A DNA stretch of 64,000 nucleotides. It comes from Chloroflexi bacterium HGW-Chloroflexi-6. Its GTDB lineage: Bacteria; Chloroflexota; Anaerolineae; Anaerolineales; Villigracilaceae. Shown one piece after another: positions 40,946-50,934 of this stretch. Position numbers and translations under genes: made by a program. The stretch's first letter is position 1. The number at the start of each line of letters is the position of its first letter. Below the pieces are notes generated by a model. The model ran no database searches. It was not told the origin of the DNA and worked only from the letters and a program-made list of their open reading frames with translations. The stretch is taken from contig PHBU01000001.1 in assembly GCA_002840685.1 (NCBI GenBank), forward strand, positions 1 through 64,000, given 5' to 3'.

Positions 40946-42184
40946 CTACAAAGCACGCATCAATTTTTTAGCAAATTCGGGCGGGCTGCCGGCTTCAATG
41001 ACCAGATCGTCCGCCTTGTGGAAGGCCATAAAATCGCGCATGGCAATCGCCACATCTGCAACCAGTTCGTCATCCGGGGCAATCCCCGGTTCGAGATGCA
41101 GGGCCCTGATCCGCAAACGTTTGGCGGTCCGCTCCAGTTTGGGGTCGAAGCGCCCAACCAGGCGCTCGCGGTGCAAAATCGGCATCGAATAGTAGCCGTA
41201 GATGCGTTTCGGCGCGGGCACGTAGGCTTCGATCGTATGGCGGAAGCCCCACAGCACTTCGTCGCGGTCCTGCGCCCACCAGAAATTGTCCCAGGGATTA
41301 AGGAAGGTGGTGCGCTGCGGACGGATCTCGCCGCTGGCCGCTCGCTGCAACCCTTCGAGCTGGTCGCGGTGGACGATCAGGGTTTGGACACCCGAATGCG
41401 TTTCTCCCTGCACCTCGACCAAAATGCCTTGCCGCACCAGATCGGCCACGATTGGCCGGCTGCGGGTGATGTTCATCCAGGTGTAATCGCCGGGGTTGCG
41501 CGGCAGGCTGACTCCCAGCGCTTTCGCGCCGCGCTCAACCCAGAAACGATCCCTCTCTTCGGCGGTCGGCTCGGTCTGGTCGACCCACTTGGGCAAAACG
41601 CGCTCGGTCAGGTCATAAACGCGCTGGAATTTGGGGCGATCGGCGATCATCAGGTCGCCGTAGGCATATAAATACTCGAGCGCGATCTTGGCCGGCTTCC
41701 AATCCCACCAGCTGCCGCGGCGCGCATCGGGGTTGTCAAAGGCGCTGGTGCGCAATCCGCCCTCGGCCTGGATGCGCCCCCGGACGGCCTCGATCAGGGC
41801 CTGGTGCTCGGGGTTTTCGATCCACTTGGCATACCAGTGATGCCCGCCTTCGCGGGTTTTGCGCTGGCGCGGCATCTGGTAACGATACTCGTGGGTCGGG
41901 ATGTAACAGGCGGCGTGGTACCAGCCCTCGAATGTGCGCCGCTCGGCCGGGTCGAAGGCCAGCCGGTCAAGCAGGGCCGGATCGTAATTGCCAAGCCGCG
42001 ACCAGATCGCCAGGGAGTGGGCGCGGGCGACCATCTGCAAGGTGTCGATCTGGACCGCCCCGAGTTGGTCCACCGTTTCGTAAACGGAATCCAGGCTCGG
42101 GCTGGGTTCGCTCCCGTTGGGGGTATCCAGCTTGAGCGTGTGCAGGGCAAAAGCGCGCAGAGCAGCCAGGGGGTAGATCGTCAT
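40946..42184 (-). CDS. YcaQ-like winged-helix DNA glycosylase family protein
   Basis: ATG 42184 gives a 412-residue protein; the longer frame upstream overlaps the neighbouring permease gene. LGAVQIDTLQMVARAHSLAI, DRLAFDPAERRTFEGWYHAA, LNPWDNFWWAQDRDEVLWGF and YGYYSMPILHRERLVGRFDPK are landmarks of the HTH_42 (YcaQ/AlkZ) family. Members such as AlkZ unhook DNA interstrand crosslinks. It is read with the glycosyltransferase behind it. Confidence 0.85.
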   Translation of the reverse strand: MTIYPLAALRAFALHTLKLDTPNGSEPSPSLDSVYETVDQLGAVQIDTLQMVARAHSLAIWSRLGNYDPALLDRLAFDPAERRTFEGWYHAACYIPTHEYRYQMPRQRKTREGGHHWYAKWIENPEHQALIEAVRGRIQAEGGLRTSAFDNPDARRGSWWDWKPAKIALEYLYAYGDLMIADRPKFQRVYDLTERVLPKWVDQTEPTAEERDRFWVERGAKALGVSLPRNPGDYTWMNITRSRPIVADLVRQGILVEVQGETHSGVQTLIVHRDQLEGLQRAASGEIRPQRTTFLNPWDNFWWAQDRDEVLWGFRHTIEAYVPAPKRIYGYYSMPILHRERLVGRFDPKLERTAKRLRIRALHLEPGIAPDDELVADVAIAMRDFMAFHKADDLVIEAGSPPEFAKKLMRAL

Positions 42185-42199
42185 AATTTCATCCGCTGT

Positions 42200-42223
42200 A
42201 GGGGCGCAATATATTGCGCCCTT
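42200..42223. repeat. Hairpin repeat (TAGGGGCGCA family)
   Basis: AGGGGCGCAAT and ATTGCGCCCTT are near-perfect arms around a short AT loop, related to the hairpin at 14404-14430. It lies between the permease stop and the YcaQ-like start. Confidence 0.65.
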
Positions 42224-43118
42224 ACCGTAAAAACAACAAGGCCACGCCGCCAATCGCGACCAGCGTGCCGAGGATCGACTGCCAGTTGAGCTTTTCTTTA
42301 TAAAAGAAATAGCTGATCGGTAGCATGATGACCGGCGGCAGGGACATGATCGTGCTGGCAACGCCGACCGCCGTATGCTGAACGGCCAGCAGCGAGGCCG
42401 AAACGCCGAACACCGGCCCAAAGAACGCGCCGAAAATCGTCCAGCGCAGGCCTTTCGGGTTGGCGATGACGGTTTGCACCGTTTTGACGGCCTGGCCCTG
42501 GAAGGCGGCCACGATCCACAGGCTGGCAACCGCGGCGATCATGCGGATCAGCGTTGCCGCAAAAGGCGAAAAATTATCGCCCATGCCCTGCTTGGAGAGC
42601 ACCAACCCGACGGCCTGCCCGAGGGCGGCCAGGATTCCGAACAGGATGCCTTTGCGCCAATCGTGTTTGCTCTGGCCGTTCTCTTCGCCGCGCACCAGCA
42701 CCACCCACGAGATCCCGCCCAGGGTGACGGCGATGCCGGCCATCTGGATCAGGGTCAGGGTTTCGCCGAACAAGCCCCAGGCGATGACCGCGCTGAAAAC
42801 CGGGGCCAGGCTGAGCAACAGCAACCCGAGGCGCGGGCCGATATGGCGATAGGAACTGAACAGGAAAGCGTCGCCCAGGGCCAGACCGATCACGCCTGAA
42901 AGCGTCAGCCAACTCCAGCGTTCGAGACCCGCATCGAAGGGGATCGGTTTGCCGTACAGCACGGTGTTGATCACGATCAGCGCGATCAGGGCCAGAGCAA
43001 CACGCAGGCGGTTGGTGACCTGTGAGCCGAAAACGTTGGTGGCATTGCTGAAGCCGACAGCGCTCATGGCCCAGCAAAAAGATGTGAACAATGCGGAAAA
43101 TTCGCCAAGGAGGGGCAT
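42222..43118 (-). CDS. EamA/DMT-superfamily permease
   Basis: The 298-residue protein has ten predicted hydrophobic helices in two EamA repeats (about 5-135 and 155-295). Typical signatures are ALGDAFLFSSYRHIGPRLGLL, VIAWGLFGETLTLIQMAGIA and ISYFFYKEKLNWQSILGTLV. Such proteins export small metabolites; the substrate is unknown. The start at 43118 is followed by no better internal start. Confidence 0.85.
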   Translation of the reverse strand: MPLLGEFSALFTSFCWAMSAVGFSNATNVFGSQVTNRLRVALALIALIVINTVLYGKPIPFDAGLERWSWLTLSGVIGLALGDAFLFSSYRHIGPRLGLLLLSLAPVFSAVIAWGLFGETLTLIQMAGIAVTLGGISWVVLVRGEENGQSKHDWRKGILFGILAALGQAVGLVLSKQGMGDNFSPFAATLIRMIAAVASLWIVAAFQGQAVKTVQTVIANPKGLRWTIFGAFFGPVFGVSASLLAVQHTAVGVASTIMSLPPVIMLPISYFFYKEKLNWQSILGTLVAIGGVALLFLR

Positions 43119-43208
43119 GTTTTTTTTATGGGGTGAATGAGAAAAAGAAGAGCCGCGAGGCTGGCTCCCGGCTGTGAGTATATCCGAACTTAGAACTTAT
43201 GGACAAGT

Positions 43209-44576
43209 TTAGGCGAAGTTGGCCCACCAGGTTTCGTGGCGCCGCCCCTGGCGTTCCCCCTCCCGGTAGAGCGCGACACAGGTCAGCAGGTGCATCGGGA
43301 CAGTTTTCTGATCCGTTTTGTGCTGCTGGGAATAATCAAAAAAGGTGGCCCAGGCGCCGGTGTTGATGTAAACCTGGCCCGATTCCGGGTCTTTGCGGGC
43401 GCGTTTATCGAGCGGGACAATTTCGTGGCTGTGGGTATGGCCGTAAATGGCAACATCGGCCTGGCCGCTGCGAATGTTGGCTTCCTGGCGGGCAAAGCGC
43501 GCGATCGAGATGTGTTCCTCGCCAACGTGGTTGCGCAACAGGCGGCTCATGCCGGCTATCGCGGGCAGCGACATTTTCTTTGAGATGCCAAAGACCAGTT
43601 TCAGGGTGTTGCGCGTGCGAGGGTTGGTAAACTGATTGGTCTGCAAAACTTCCAGCGCCAGGAAATCGTCGATGACCATATCCCATATTTGTTTGATCTG
43701 CCGGATCGAGGCCTGGTCCGTCCCGTGCCGGTGGACCTGGTCCACGATCCAGAGCGGGGTTGCCAGCAAAGGCCGGACGTTGGTCAGGCGCTGGATACCG
43801 CGCAGCAGTTTGGGCGGCAGCTCGGAGCCCAATTGACGGTTGACTTCATACGGGAAGCGGTAAATGACCTCGCTGCAATAAATATCTGAAAGAGAGGATG
43901 CGTTGCGGCCCAGGTCGGGGTTGTAACTCATCGGGTCAAACTGGTCGCCGTGACGGGCAACCAGCCGGTAGCGCGACAGCGAGTCTGTCAGGCTGTCTCC
44001 GGCCGTTTCCGGCCCGTGCGGGAAGGGCCCCGGAGGATTGCTCAGCCCCAGCGCCTCGATAATTTCCGCGCGGATGGCGTCATATTCCGCGCCGGGCAGG
44101 TGGTAAAACCAGTCGTGGTTGCCCACCATGTAATGGATGCGGACCACGGGCATGACCCGTTCCTGGGTATACAGGTTCGGGTTGCCGCGCCGATCAGCAG
44201 GCGGCAGGCGCACGCCTTCTGCGTTGGATAGTTTTTTCAGCACGTCAACCGCGTGCTGGTTCTTTTGCAGGATGGCTCTGGTGATTTCACGTACTTTGTG
44301 GATAAACTGCGGTGATTGCGGATCGTGCCAGGGGCGAACGTAGCCCGCCTGGCCTGGCGCTTCTTCGAGCCAGCGCGTGGATTGAAGCGGATCGAGAACA
44401 TCTCCCAGCAGCAGGATGTCGATTTCGCGGACAGGGTAATAGCGGCCCCCGGCGCGCCACGAGGCCTGATAAGCGAGTTCGCGCAGGCGGCTGGCAAACA
44501 GGGAGAAGGTTTTATCAGAGACGACCACCCCCACAGTCTCATCGGAAAGATGAATGTCGCTTGCAATGACCAGCAT
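43209..44576 (-). CDS. Calcineurin-like metallophosphoesterase
   Basis: ATG 44576 has GGAG six bases upstream. The 455-residue protein has the metallophosphoesterase metal motifs in order: IASDIHLSD, LLLGDVLDP, YMVGNHDWFYH, RHGDQFD and YGHTHSHEIV. It is longer than common family members because of a helical insert between about 230 and 350. No substrate can be assigned. It diverges from lipA across a 198-base gap with no firm promoter. Confidence 0.83.
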   Translation of the reverse strand: MLVIASDIHLSDETVGVVVSDKTFSLFASRLRELAYQASWRAGGRYYPVREIDILLLGDVLDPLQSTRWLEEAPGQAGYVRPWHDPQSPQFIHKVREITRAILQKNQHAVDVLKKLSNAEGVRLPPADRRGNPNLYTQERVMPVVRIHYMVGNHDWFYHLPGAEYDAIRAEIIEALGLSNPPGPFPHGPETAGDSLTDSLSRYRLVARHGDQFDPMSYNPDLGRNASSLSDIYCSEVIYRFPYEVNRQLGSELPPKLLRGIQRLTNVRPLLATPLWIVDQVHRHGTDQASIRQIKQIWDMVIDDFLALEVLQTNQFTNPRTRNTLKLVFGISKKMSLPAIAGMSRLLRNHVGEEHISIARFARQEANIRSGQADVAIYGHTHSHEIVPLDKRARKDPESGQVYINTGAWATFFDYSQQHKTDQKTVPMHLLTCVALYREGERQGRRHETWWANFA

Positions 44577-44774
44577 GGCATACTCCAATCCAAATCATTA
44601 TACAGATGAAATCATCGTGCGTGTATATTTTAAGTAAGCTCTAATCAAAAATTCCCCAAATGGGTAAGCCAGGCCGAAGTTTTAGAGACGCATTAACATT
44701 TCATCCCGGCAGCTGGACAGCGGCGATGCTTCGGTTACAATTAGCCGACTTTACAGGTGATTCAAGGAGAATGT

Positions 44775-45761
44775 ATGCCTGCCACCCCCACCAGAGACCG
44801 GGTTAACCCCGAAGCTGTCAACACCACGCCCCTGCGCCGCCCCGAATGGATCAAAGTGCGCGCGCCTTCCGGCGAAAACTACGAACGCCTGCACACCATC
44901 ATGCGTTCGAAATCCCTGCACACCGTCTGCGAAGAGGCCATGTGCCCCAACCTGGGCGAATGCTGGGGTAGCGGCACCGCCACCTTCCTGATGCTGGGCG
45001 ATGTCTGCACCCGTTCGTGCGTCTTTTGTGATATCAAACACGGCAAGCCGAACGCCATGGATTGGATGGAGCCCGAACGGGTGGCCCAGGCCGTTAAATC
45101 GATGAATCTCAAACACGCGGTCATCACCTCGGTCAACCGCGACGAGCGCCGCGACGGTGGCGCACCAATCTTTGCAATGGTCATCCGCCGCATCCGCGAA
45201 CTGCAGCCGGGCTGCTCGATCGAGGTTCTGATCCCCGATTTCAAAGGCTCGCTCGAAGCGCTCAAGATCGTAATGGAAGCCCGGCCCGAGATCCTGAACC
45301 ACAACGTCGAGACCGTGCCGCGACTGTTCAAACAGATCCAGCCGCAGGATAACTACGACTGGGCCGCCGCCACGCTGACAAATGCCAAAAAACTCGATCC
45401 GGAAGTGCTGACCAAAAGCGGGATCATGGTCGGCCTGGGCGAGGAACTGGATGAAGTCAAAGCCGTGATGCGCGATCAGCGCGAGTGGGGCGTGGACATC
45501 TTGACCATCGGCCAGTACCTGCAGCCGAGCAAAAAACACTACCCGATCTCGCGTTACTACACGATGGAAGAATTCACCGAACTGCGTGAATTCGGCTATT
45601 CGATCGGTTTCAAGTGGGTCGAGAGCAACCCGCTGGTGCGTTCGTCGTACCACGCCTACGAGCAAGTCCGTGCCCTGAGCGTGGTGCACCGCAAGCTGTA
45701 TGGCGATTCGGCCATGCAAACCCGGCCAGCGCCGGGCATCGCCAAAGAAGCCGCCGCCTAG
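44775..45761 (+). CDS. lipA: Lipoyl synthase
   Basis: ATG 44775 follows AAGGAGAATGT. The 328-residue radical SAM protein has both iron-sulfur sites of LipA: the auxiliary [12 protein letters not shown] (C-x4-C-x5-C) and the SAM-cluster CTRSCVFC (C-x3-C-x2-C). The conserved C-terminal RSSYHA supplies the Ser ligand. It inserts two sulfur atoms into octanoyl groups on E2 or GcvH proteins. No lipB lies nearby. A bidirectional terminator follows. Confidence 0.95.
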   Translation: MPATPTRDRVNPEAVNTTPLRRPEWIKVRAPSGENYERLHTIMRSKSLHTVCEEAMCPNLGECWGSGTATFLMLGDVCTRSCVFCDIKHGKPNAMDWMEPERVAQAVKSMNLKHAVITSVNRDERRDGGAPIFAMVIRRIRELQPGCSIEVLIPDFKGSLEALKIVMEARPEILNHNVETVPRLFKQIQPQDNYDWAAATLTNAKKLDPEVLTKSGIMVGLGEELDEVKAVMRDQREWGVDILTIGQYLQPSKKHYPISRYYTMEEFTELREFGYSIGFKWVESNPLVRSSYHAYEQVRALSVVHRKLYGDSAMQTRPAPGIAKEAAA

Positions 45762-45858
45762 CGCACCAGACCCATCCTGACAACGGACCGAGCCGCTGAG
45801 AGCGCAAAAAATGCTTAAAGGCTGCGCTGATTGGTCACGAACTGGCGTTTGATAATAA

Positions 45859-45894
45859 AAAAAGGCCGGAGGAAATAAATTTCCTTCGGCCTTT
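45859..45894. terminator. Bidirectional intrinsic terminator
   Basis: AAAGGCCGGAGGAAA and TTTCCTTCGGCCTTT form a stem with one mismatch and flanking A- and T-runs. It lies between the convergent lipA and desaturase genes. Confidence 0.85.
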
Positions 45895-45912
45895 GTCTTT
45901 AACAAAACAGTC

Positions 45913-46959
45913 TTAGTCGCCGCTTTGTTGGCGATTGTTCCGCAGCACGTTGAACCCAACCAGGGCTTTGCGCTCCTCGTCCCACAGACGATAGGTCAGC
46001 GATTTCAGGCTGCGCAGCAAGGTCAGGGGTTGGACTCTTTGGAAAATGGGATTTTCCTTGTGGGCCTTGGGCAGGTAATAGTTGGGGATGCGCGGCCCAA
46101 GGTGATGAATGTGATGGTAGCCGATATTGCCGGTGAACCAGTTCAGCACGGCGGGCAGTTTATAGAAAGAACTGCCAAGCAAACCAGCCTGGTAAAAATC
46201 CCAATCTTTTTGATGCTCCCAATACGTGCCTTCAAAATTGTGCTGCACGTAAAAGAGCCAGATTCCGCCCCCCGAAGCGATCAGCAAGATCGGAATTTGG
46301 ATCGCCAGGAAAGCCTGCCAACCCACCAGCCAGATCAGCCCGGCAATCACCACTGTCAGGGCCAGGTTGGTGTAAACCACGCTCCACTTTTCGCGCCGCC
46401 CGGCATCCGGCAGCCAGAAGCGGTGGGAAATGGCAAAAATATAAAAAGCCACCACTGTCAGCAGGATAAACGGATTGCGCATCAGGCGGTAACCAAGACG
46501 GGCATACCAGGGTTTCGAGCGGTATTCTTCAATCGTCCAGGTTGGCACGTCGCCCACGCCGCGCTTGTCCAGGTTCCCGGCGGTGGCATGATGAACGGAA
46601 TGATCGTGTTTCCAGTAATCGTAGGGGGTAAAAACGAAAACGCCCAGCACCCGCCCGACAATTTCATTGGCCTGCTTGCTCTCGAAAAAAGAACCGTGAC
46701 AGCAGTCGTGGAAGATGATAAAAGCGCGCACCATGAACCCGCCAGCCAAAATCACCAGCGGCAAAACAAACCAGTAAGAAAAATGGTGATAGACGTAGGC
46801 AGCCGCGGCCCACAGGCTAAAAAACGGCACCAGGGTATTAACCAGCTGCCAGGTGCTACGCGAGATACTCGGTTTCTGGTAACTGGAAATAATTGCCCGA
46901 ATATTGTTGCGCTGGGCAGAAATCTGGCGCGCAAAATCTTGATAATCAGGGATGTTCAT
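45913..46959 (-). CDS. Membrane fatty acid desaturase
   Basis: The 348-residue membrane protein has the three His boxes of the FADS family: FHDCCHGSFF, KHDHSVHHATAG and GYHHIHHLGP. Four to six hydrophobic helices lie between them. It would introduce a double bond into acyl chains of membrane lipids using a di-iron centre and oxygen, which implies at least some exposure to oxygen. ATG follows CCGGAGGAATTAC. Confidence 0.9.
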   Translation of the reverse strand: MNIPDYQDFARQISAQRNNIRAIISSYQKPSISRSTWQLVNTLVPFFSLWAAAAYVYHHFSYWFVLPLVILAGGFMVRAFIIFHDCCHGSFFESKQANEIVGRVLGVFVFTPYDYWKHDHSVHHATAGNLDKRGVGDVPTWTIEEYRSKPWYARLGYRLMRNPFILLTVVAFYIFAISHRFWLPDAGRREKWSVVYTNLALTVVIAGLIWLVGWQAFLAIQIPILLIASGGGIWLFYVQHNFEGTYWEHQKDWDFYQAGLLGSSFYKLPAVLNWFTGNIGYHHIHHLGPRIPNYYLPKAHKENPIFQRVQPLTLLRSLKSLTYRLWDEERKALVGFNVLRNNRQQSGD

Positions 46960-47067
46960 GTAATTCCTCCGGGGGGTTTAAATCGATAAAGTCTTACCTT
47001 TATTGTACAGTTTATTATCGGCCCCCGAAGCTATCAATTGGCTATAAGTTTGCTAACAGTTAAGGCT

Positions 47068-47640
47068 TTACCACAAGGACAGGCCAAGCAGGCCTGTCAG
47101 CCAGGTATTGATGACGGCAAAGATTTGTGGGGAAAGCGGCCAAACCAGGACTGTCACCAGAACCCCAACCAGCGCGCCGGCCAGAACATCTGAAACGTAG
47201 TGAACGCCCATCGCCACCCGCGCCAGGGAAACCAGCGGCGCCCAGATCCACAGCACGATCGCCAGCGGAGAGGGGCCGAGCAAACCCGCCAGCGCGGCGA
47301 TCAGGAAAGCGCGCGCGGCGTGCCCGGATGGGAAGGAGTGCGGGTCAGTGTTGCGGTAGATCGCGCCCCATTCGCCTTCGGGCCGGCGGCGGCGGATGGT
47401 GAATTTGAGCGCCATCACCAGCGCAGCCAGGGCTGAGATCCAGAACAGCTCGTAGACTGCCCATTGTTTCCAAAACGGGTTGGCCACCAGCCAGAGCACA
47501 AGCATGGCCGCGCCCCAAAACCAGGAATCGCCCGAATGGGCAAAGATCATGGCCAGGGTGCGGCGCGTTCCGGGTTTCTCGGCCACGCGCAGGGCGTAAG
47601 ACCAATCCCGGTCAAGTTCAAGGATTTTTTTCCAACTCAC
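47068..47640 (-). CDS. PAP2-family phosphatase
   Basis: The 190-residue membrane protein has the three PAP2 motifs: KFTIRRRRPEG, SFPSGHAAR and RVAMGVHYVSDVLAG. Such enzymes dephosphorylate lipid phosphates or undecaprenyl pyrophosphate. It starts with GTG in a four-base overlap (GTGA) with the nucleotidyltransferase stop, so the two are coupled. Confidence 0.88.
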   Translation of the reverse strand: MSWKKILELDRDWSYALRVAEKPGTRRTLAMIFAHSGDSWFWGAAMLVLWLVANPFWKQWAVYELFWISALAALVMALKFTIRRRRPEGEWGAIYRNTDPHSFPSGHAARAFLIAALAGLLGPSPLAIVLWIWAPLVSLARVAMGVHYVSDVLAGALVGVLVTVLVWPLSPQIFAVINTWLTGLLGLSLW

Positions 47641-48422
47641 GCTGCGACATCCTTGCCTTGGGCGGCCAGGTCGGCGCGCATCATCTCCAACTGGTGGGGT
47701 TTATCGACATCCATGCCGGCTTCGGCGTGCTCCCAGATGATGGCTTTGCCGCGCACCCCGATCCGCGACATGACACGCTCGACAATGTCTTCAATGGTCA
47801 GCTGGCGAAAAAGAAGCTGAACGAGGGTATCCAGGCCGATGACGCGGGCCTGCATGAGCGGGTTTTTGCGGTTGCCGATCAGTTGCTGCCAGGTGTCGAG
47901 ATGCTCGTGGGCCATGTTGACGTGGGTCACGTTGACATCAGCGCCGCAGACTTCGAGACCCTTCAGACGGGTCCAGGTGCGCTTGGAATTGGGGTAGCGG
48001 GCTTCCATGACTTCGCGCGGAACGACGCCGTAGTACAGGTCGTCGTGGGTTTGCATGCAGGTTTCAGCCAGCCAATCGATCATCTCAGCCTTGATGCCGG
48101 GGATATCCGATGAAACGATCATTACGTATTCGTTTTGCGGGTCAATCTCCTGCGATTTTTCAACCCCGGCCACAATATTTGCCAGCATGCGCCCCTGGTT
48201 GGATAAAAAATGAAGCGGTTTTTTACAGGTCACGCCGCTTTTGGGGCTCAGGCCGATCAGAATGACATTTTCGATGGACTTGGCGTCACTTAAGGCATCC
48301 AGCACCCATTGCACCATCGGTTTACCGGCAATATCGAGCAGGGCCTTCGAGTTGCCTTTGGTATGAGTATAAAGCGGGTCATCGGGCAGGGGAATTCCAC
48401 CGGCGGTTACGATCGCATCCAT
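47637..48422 (-). CDS. MobA-like NTP transferase
   Basis: The 261-residue protein starts MDAIVTAGGIPLPDDPLY and has NSKALLDIAGKPMVQWVLDAL, the nucleotide-binding start of NTP_transf_3 proteins. YVMIVSSDIPGI supplies the metal-binding Asp. It may activate a sugar or lipid-head-group precursor, and the coupled PAP2 phosphatase suggests phospholipid synthesis. It lies three bases after sdhB. Confidence 0.78.
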   Translation of the reverse strand: MDAIVTAGGIPLPDDPLYTHTKGNSKALLDIAGKPMVQWVLDALSDAKSIENVILIGLSPKSGVTCKKPLHFLSNQGRMLANIVAGVEKSQEIDPQNEYVMIVSSDIPGIKAEMIDWLAETCMQTHDDLYYGVVPREVMEARYPNSKRTWTRLKGLEVCGADVNVTHVNMAHEHLDTWQQLIGNRKNPLMQARVIGLDTLVQLLFRQLTIEDIVERVMSRIGVRGKAIIWEHAEAGMDVDKPHQLEMMRADLAAQGKDVAA

Positions 48423-48425
48423 GGC

Positions 48426-49133
48426 TTATTCCAATTTACCGGTAATGGTCAGCATTTTCAACTCGCCGATGGCTTTTGTGACCTGGATATCGCGCGGGCA
48501 GGCCATGGTGCAGTTGAAAGCGGTGTGGCAACGCGCCAACCCGTGGGTTTCGCTGATGATCTCAATCCGTTCGGCGGCGGCTTCGTCGCGGCTGTCAAAG
48601 ATGAAACGGTGGGCGGTCACCAGGGCCGCCGGACCAAGATAATCATCGCTGGCCCAGAACGACGGGCAGGAGGTTGTGCAGCATGCGCACAGGATGCACT
48701 TGGTGGTCTCGTCGAAGCGCTCGCGCTGTTCGGGGCTTTGCAGGCGTTCCTTGCCGTCCGCCGGCAGCGGGCTGTCGTTGACGAACCAGGGCAAAACCTT
48801 TTTGTAATTGTCGAAGAAGGGTTTCATATCGACGATCAGGTCTTTTTCAACCTTCAGACCCAGGATGGGGTCGACCGTGATCTTATCGCCCAGGTCGCGG
48901 ACGAGGGTCTTGCAGGCCAGGCTGTTTTTGCCATTGATGCGCATCGCGTCTGAGCCGCAAACGCCGTGGGCGCAGGAACGGCGGAAGGAGAGCGTGCCGT
49001 CGATGTAGCCTTTAACGTACTCGAGCAGGTCGAGCACGCGGTCGGTCGGTTCGGCCTGGATGTTATAGGTCTCGTAATGCCATTTCTTATCCACTTCGGG
49101 GTTGTAGCGGAAAATTTTCAGGGTAACGTTCAT
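48426..49133 (-). CDS. sdhB: Succinate dehydrogenase iron-sulfur subunit
   Basis: ATG 49133 gives 235 residues; the longer frame overlaps sdhA. The [2Fe-2S] site is SCAHGVCGSDAM with the late Cys in KNSLAC; Asp in place of the third Cys is also seen in E. coli SdhB. The C-terminal CILCACCTTSCPSFW and CHTAFNCTMACPRDI bind the [4Fe-4S] and [3Fe-4S] clusters. It passes electrons from SdhA to quinone. Confidence 0.94.
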   Translation of the reverse strand: MNVTLKIFRYNPEVDKKWHYETYNIQAEPTDRVLDLLEYVKGYIDGTLSFRRSCAHGVCGSDAMRINGKNSLACKTLVRDLGDKITVDPILGLKVEKDLIVDMKPFFDNYKKVLPWFVNDSPLPADGKERLQSPEQRERFDETTKCILCACCTTSCPSFWASDDYLGPAALVTAHRFIFDSRDEAAAERIEIISETHGLARCHTAFNCTMACPRDIQVTKAIGELKMLTITGKLE

Positions 49134-49134
49134 A

Positions 49135-50922
49135 TTAATAAACCCGTTCCTTTGGCTGGTATTTGGTGATGACAACCGGTTTGTAGCCGATCTCGATCTT
49201 TTCGCCGCGTTTCCAGGCCAGGGTGTGTTTGAGCCAGTTCTGGTCGTCGCGCTTGGGGAAGTCCTCGCGGGCATGTCCGCCGCGACTTTCCTTGCGGTTG
49301 AGCGCCGAAAGGGTAACCACTTCGGCCAGTTCGAGCAGGTTGCCCAGCTCCCAGGCGTTGAGCAGGTCGGTGTTGAAAACCTTGCCCGTATCCTGCACCC
49401 GGACGTGTTTATAGCGTTCACGCAGCTCAGCCAGCGTATCCAGGGCGCGCTGCATGCCTTCTTCTGTGCGGAAAACGCCGACATCTTCAAACATCATTTT
49501 CTTCATCGCGTTCGAGATATCGGTCAGGTTTTCCTTGCCGTCGCCGTTGCGCAGGGCATTGAACTGCTGGCGTGTGTATTCGGTCGGGTCGGCTGGCAGG
49601 GGCGCATAATCGACCTGGTTGGCGTATTCGGCGGCGCGCAGACCGGCATATTTGCCGAACACAACCAGGTCGAGCAGGGAATTGGTCCCCAAACGGTTGG
49701 CGCCGTGCACGGAGACACAGGCTGCTTCCCCGGCGGCGTACAACCCGGCGTAGGGCGTCCCATTTTCGTTCAGCACTTCGCCGAACTTATTGGTCGGGAT
49801 GCCGCCCATGGTGTAGTGGGCGGTCGGCTGGATCGGCATCGGCTGGGTGATCGGATCCACGCCCAGGTAAACCCGGTTGAAATCGATAATGTCGGGTAGT
49901 TTTTTCAGGATCTGCTCACCCGTCACGTTTACGGGCGAGCCATCGGGGTTGGTGCGGCCATCGATGACAGCGTATTTGTTAACCGTTTCGGGGCGCACAT
50001 CCAGATAAACATAATTGCTGCCGTTGACGCCGTTGCCGTCGCGGATCTCCAGATAAATGGCGCGGCTGACAACATCGCGCGAGGCCAGGTCTTTGACGTT
50101 GGGCGCGTATTTGGTCATAAAGCGTTCGCCCTTGCCGTTGAGCAGGATGCCGCCTTCACCGCGCACCGCTTCGGTGATCAGGATGCCGAGCTTGTAGATA
50201 CCGGTCGGGTGGAATTGGAAAAATTCCATATCTTCGAGCGGGATCCCGCGCCGGTAAACCACCGCCGCCCCGTCGCCAGAGTAGGCGTAGGCGTTGGAAG
50301 TGATCTCCCAAACGCGGCCGTGTCCGCCGGTGGCAATGATCACCGATTTGGCGTGGAAGGTGTGCAGTTCGCCGGTCGCCAGTTCGATGGCGATCACACC
50401 GACAGCCCGCTCCCCATCCATCAGCAGGTCGATGATCTGGAATTCATCGTAAAAGTTGACGTTGTTCTTCAGGCATTGCTGGTAAAGGGTCTGCAAGATC
50501 ATATGACCGGTGCGGTCGGCGGCATGACAGGCGCGCCGGACGGGTTTGCCGGTGACATTATTGGTGTGGCCGCCGAAGGGGCGCTGCGAGATGCGTCCCT
50601 CGGGGGTGCGGTCGAAGGGCAGGCCGTAATGTTCCAGTTCGAGCACGGCTTGCGGGGCTTCGTTGCACATGAACTCGATCGCATCCTGGTCGCCGAGATA
50701 ATCGGAGCCTTTGACGGTGTCGTAGGTGTGCCACTCGGCGCGGTCTTCTTCGCTGTTGCCAAAAGCGGCGCTGATGCCACCCTGGGCCGCGCCGGTATGG
50801 GAACGGGTCGGATAAAGTTTACTGATAACGGCGGTTTTTGCGGTTTTGGATGCGTAGAGACCTGCCATCAGGCCCGCGCCACCCGCACCAACGACGATCA
50901 CTTCAAATTGATGGCTGTTCAT
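49135..50922 (-). CDS. sdhA: Succinate dehydrogenase flavoprotein subunit
   Basis: The 595-residue protein has the FAD-binding start VIVVGAGGAGLMAGLYAS and SHTGAAQGGISAAFGN with the FAD-linking His region. Active-site landmarks are FFQFHPTGIY, HYTMGGIPTN and the flavin-site HGANRLGTNSLLDLVVFG. It oxidises succinate to fumarate in the TCA cycle. Only one base separates it from sdhB. Confidence 0.95.
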   Translation of the reverse strand: MNSHQFEVIVVGAGGAGLMAGLYASKTAKTAVISKLYPTRSHTGAAQGGISAAFGNSEEDRAEWHTYDTVKGSDYLGDQDAIEFMCNEAPQAVLELEHYGLPFDRTPEGRISQRPFGGHTNNVTGKPVRRACHAADRTGHMILQTLYQQCLKNNVNFYDEFQIIDLLMDGERAVGVIAIELATGELHTFHAKSVIIATGGHGRVWEITSNAYAYSGDGAAVVYRRGIPLEDMEFFQFHPTGIYKLGILITEAVRGEGGILLNGKGERFMTKYAPNVKDLASRDVVSRAIYLEIRDGNGVNGSNYVYLDVRPETVNKYAVIDGRTNPDGSPVNVTGEQILKKLPDIIDFNRVYLGVDPITQPMPIQPTAHYTMGGIPTNKFGEVLNENGTPYAGLYAAGEAACVSVHGANRLGTNSLLDLVVFGKYAGLRAAEYANQVDYAPLPADPTEYTRQQFNALRNGDGKENLTDISNAMKKMMFEDVGVFRTEEGMQRALDTLAELRERYKHVRVQDTGKVFNTDLLNAWELGNLLELAEVVTLSALNRKESRGGHAREDFPKRDDQNWLKHTLAWKRGEKIEIGYKPVVITKYQPKERVY

Positions 50923-50934
50923 TCAGGTTGTCTC

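Noticed and set aside
40628-41671. + strand open frame across the glycosyltransferase and YcaQ-like genes
   Set aside because: It crosses two convincing genes on the opposite strand and has no motif.
44751-45959. Long - strand open frame of about 400 codons
   Set aside because: It is the antisense shadow of lipA, a certain gene.
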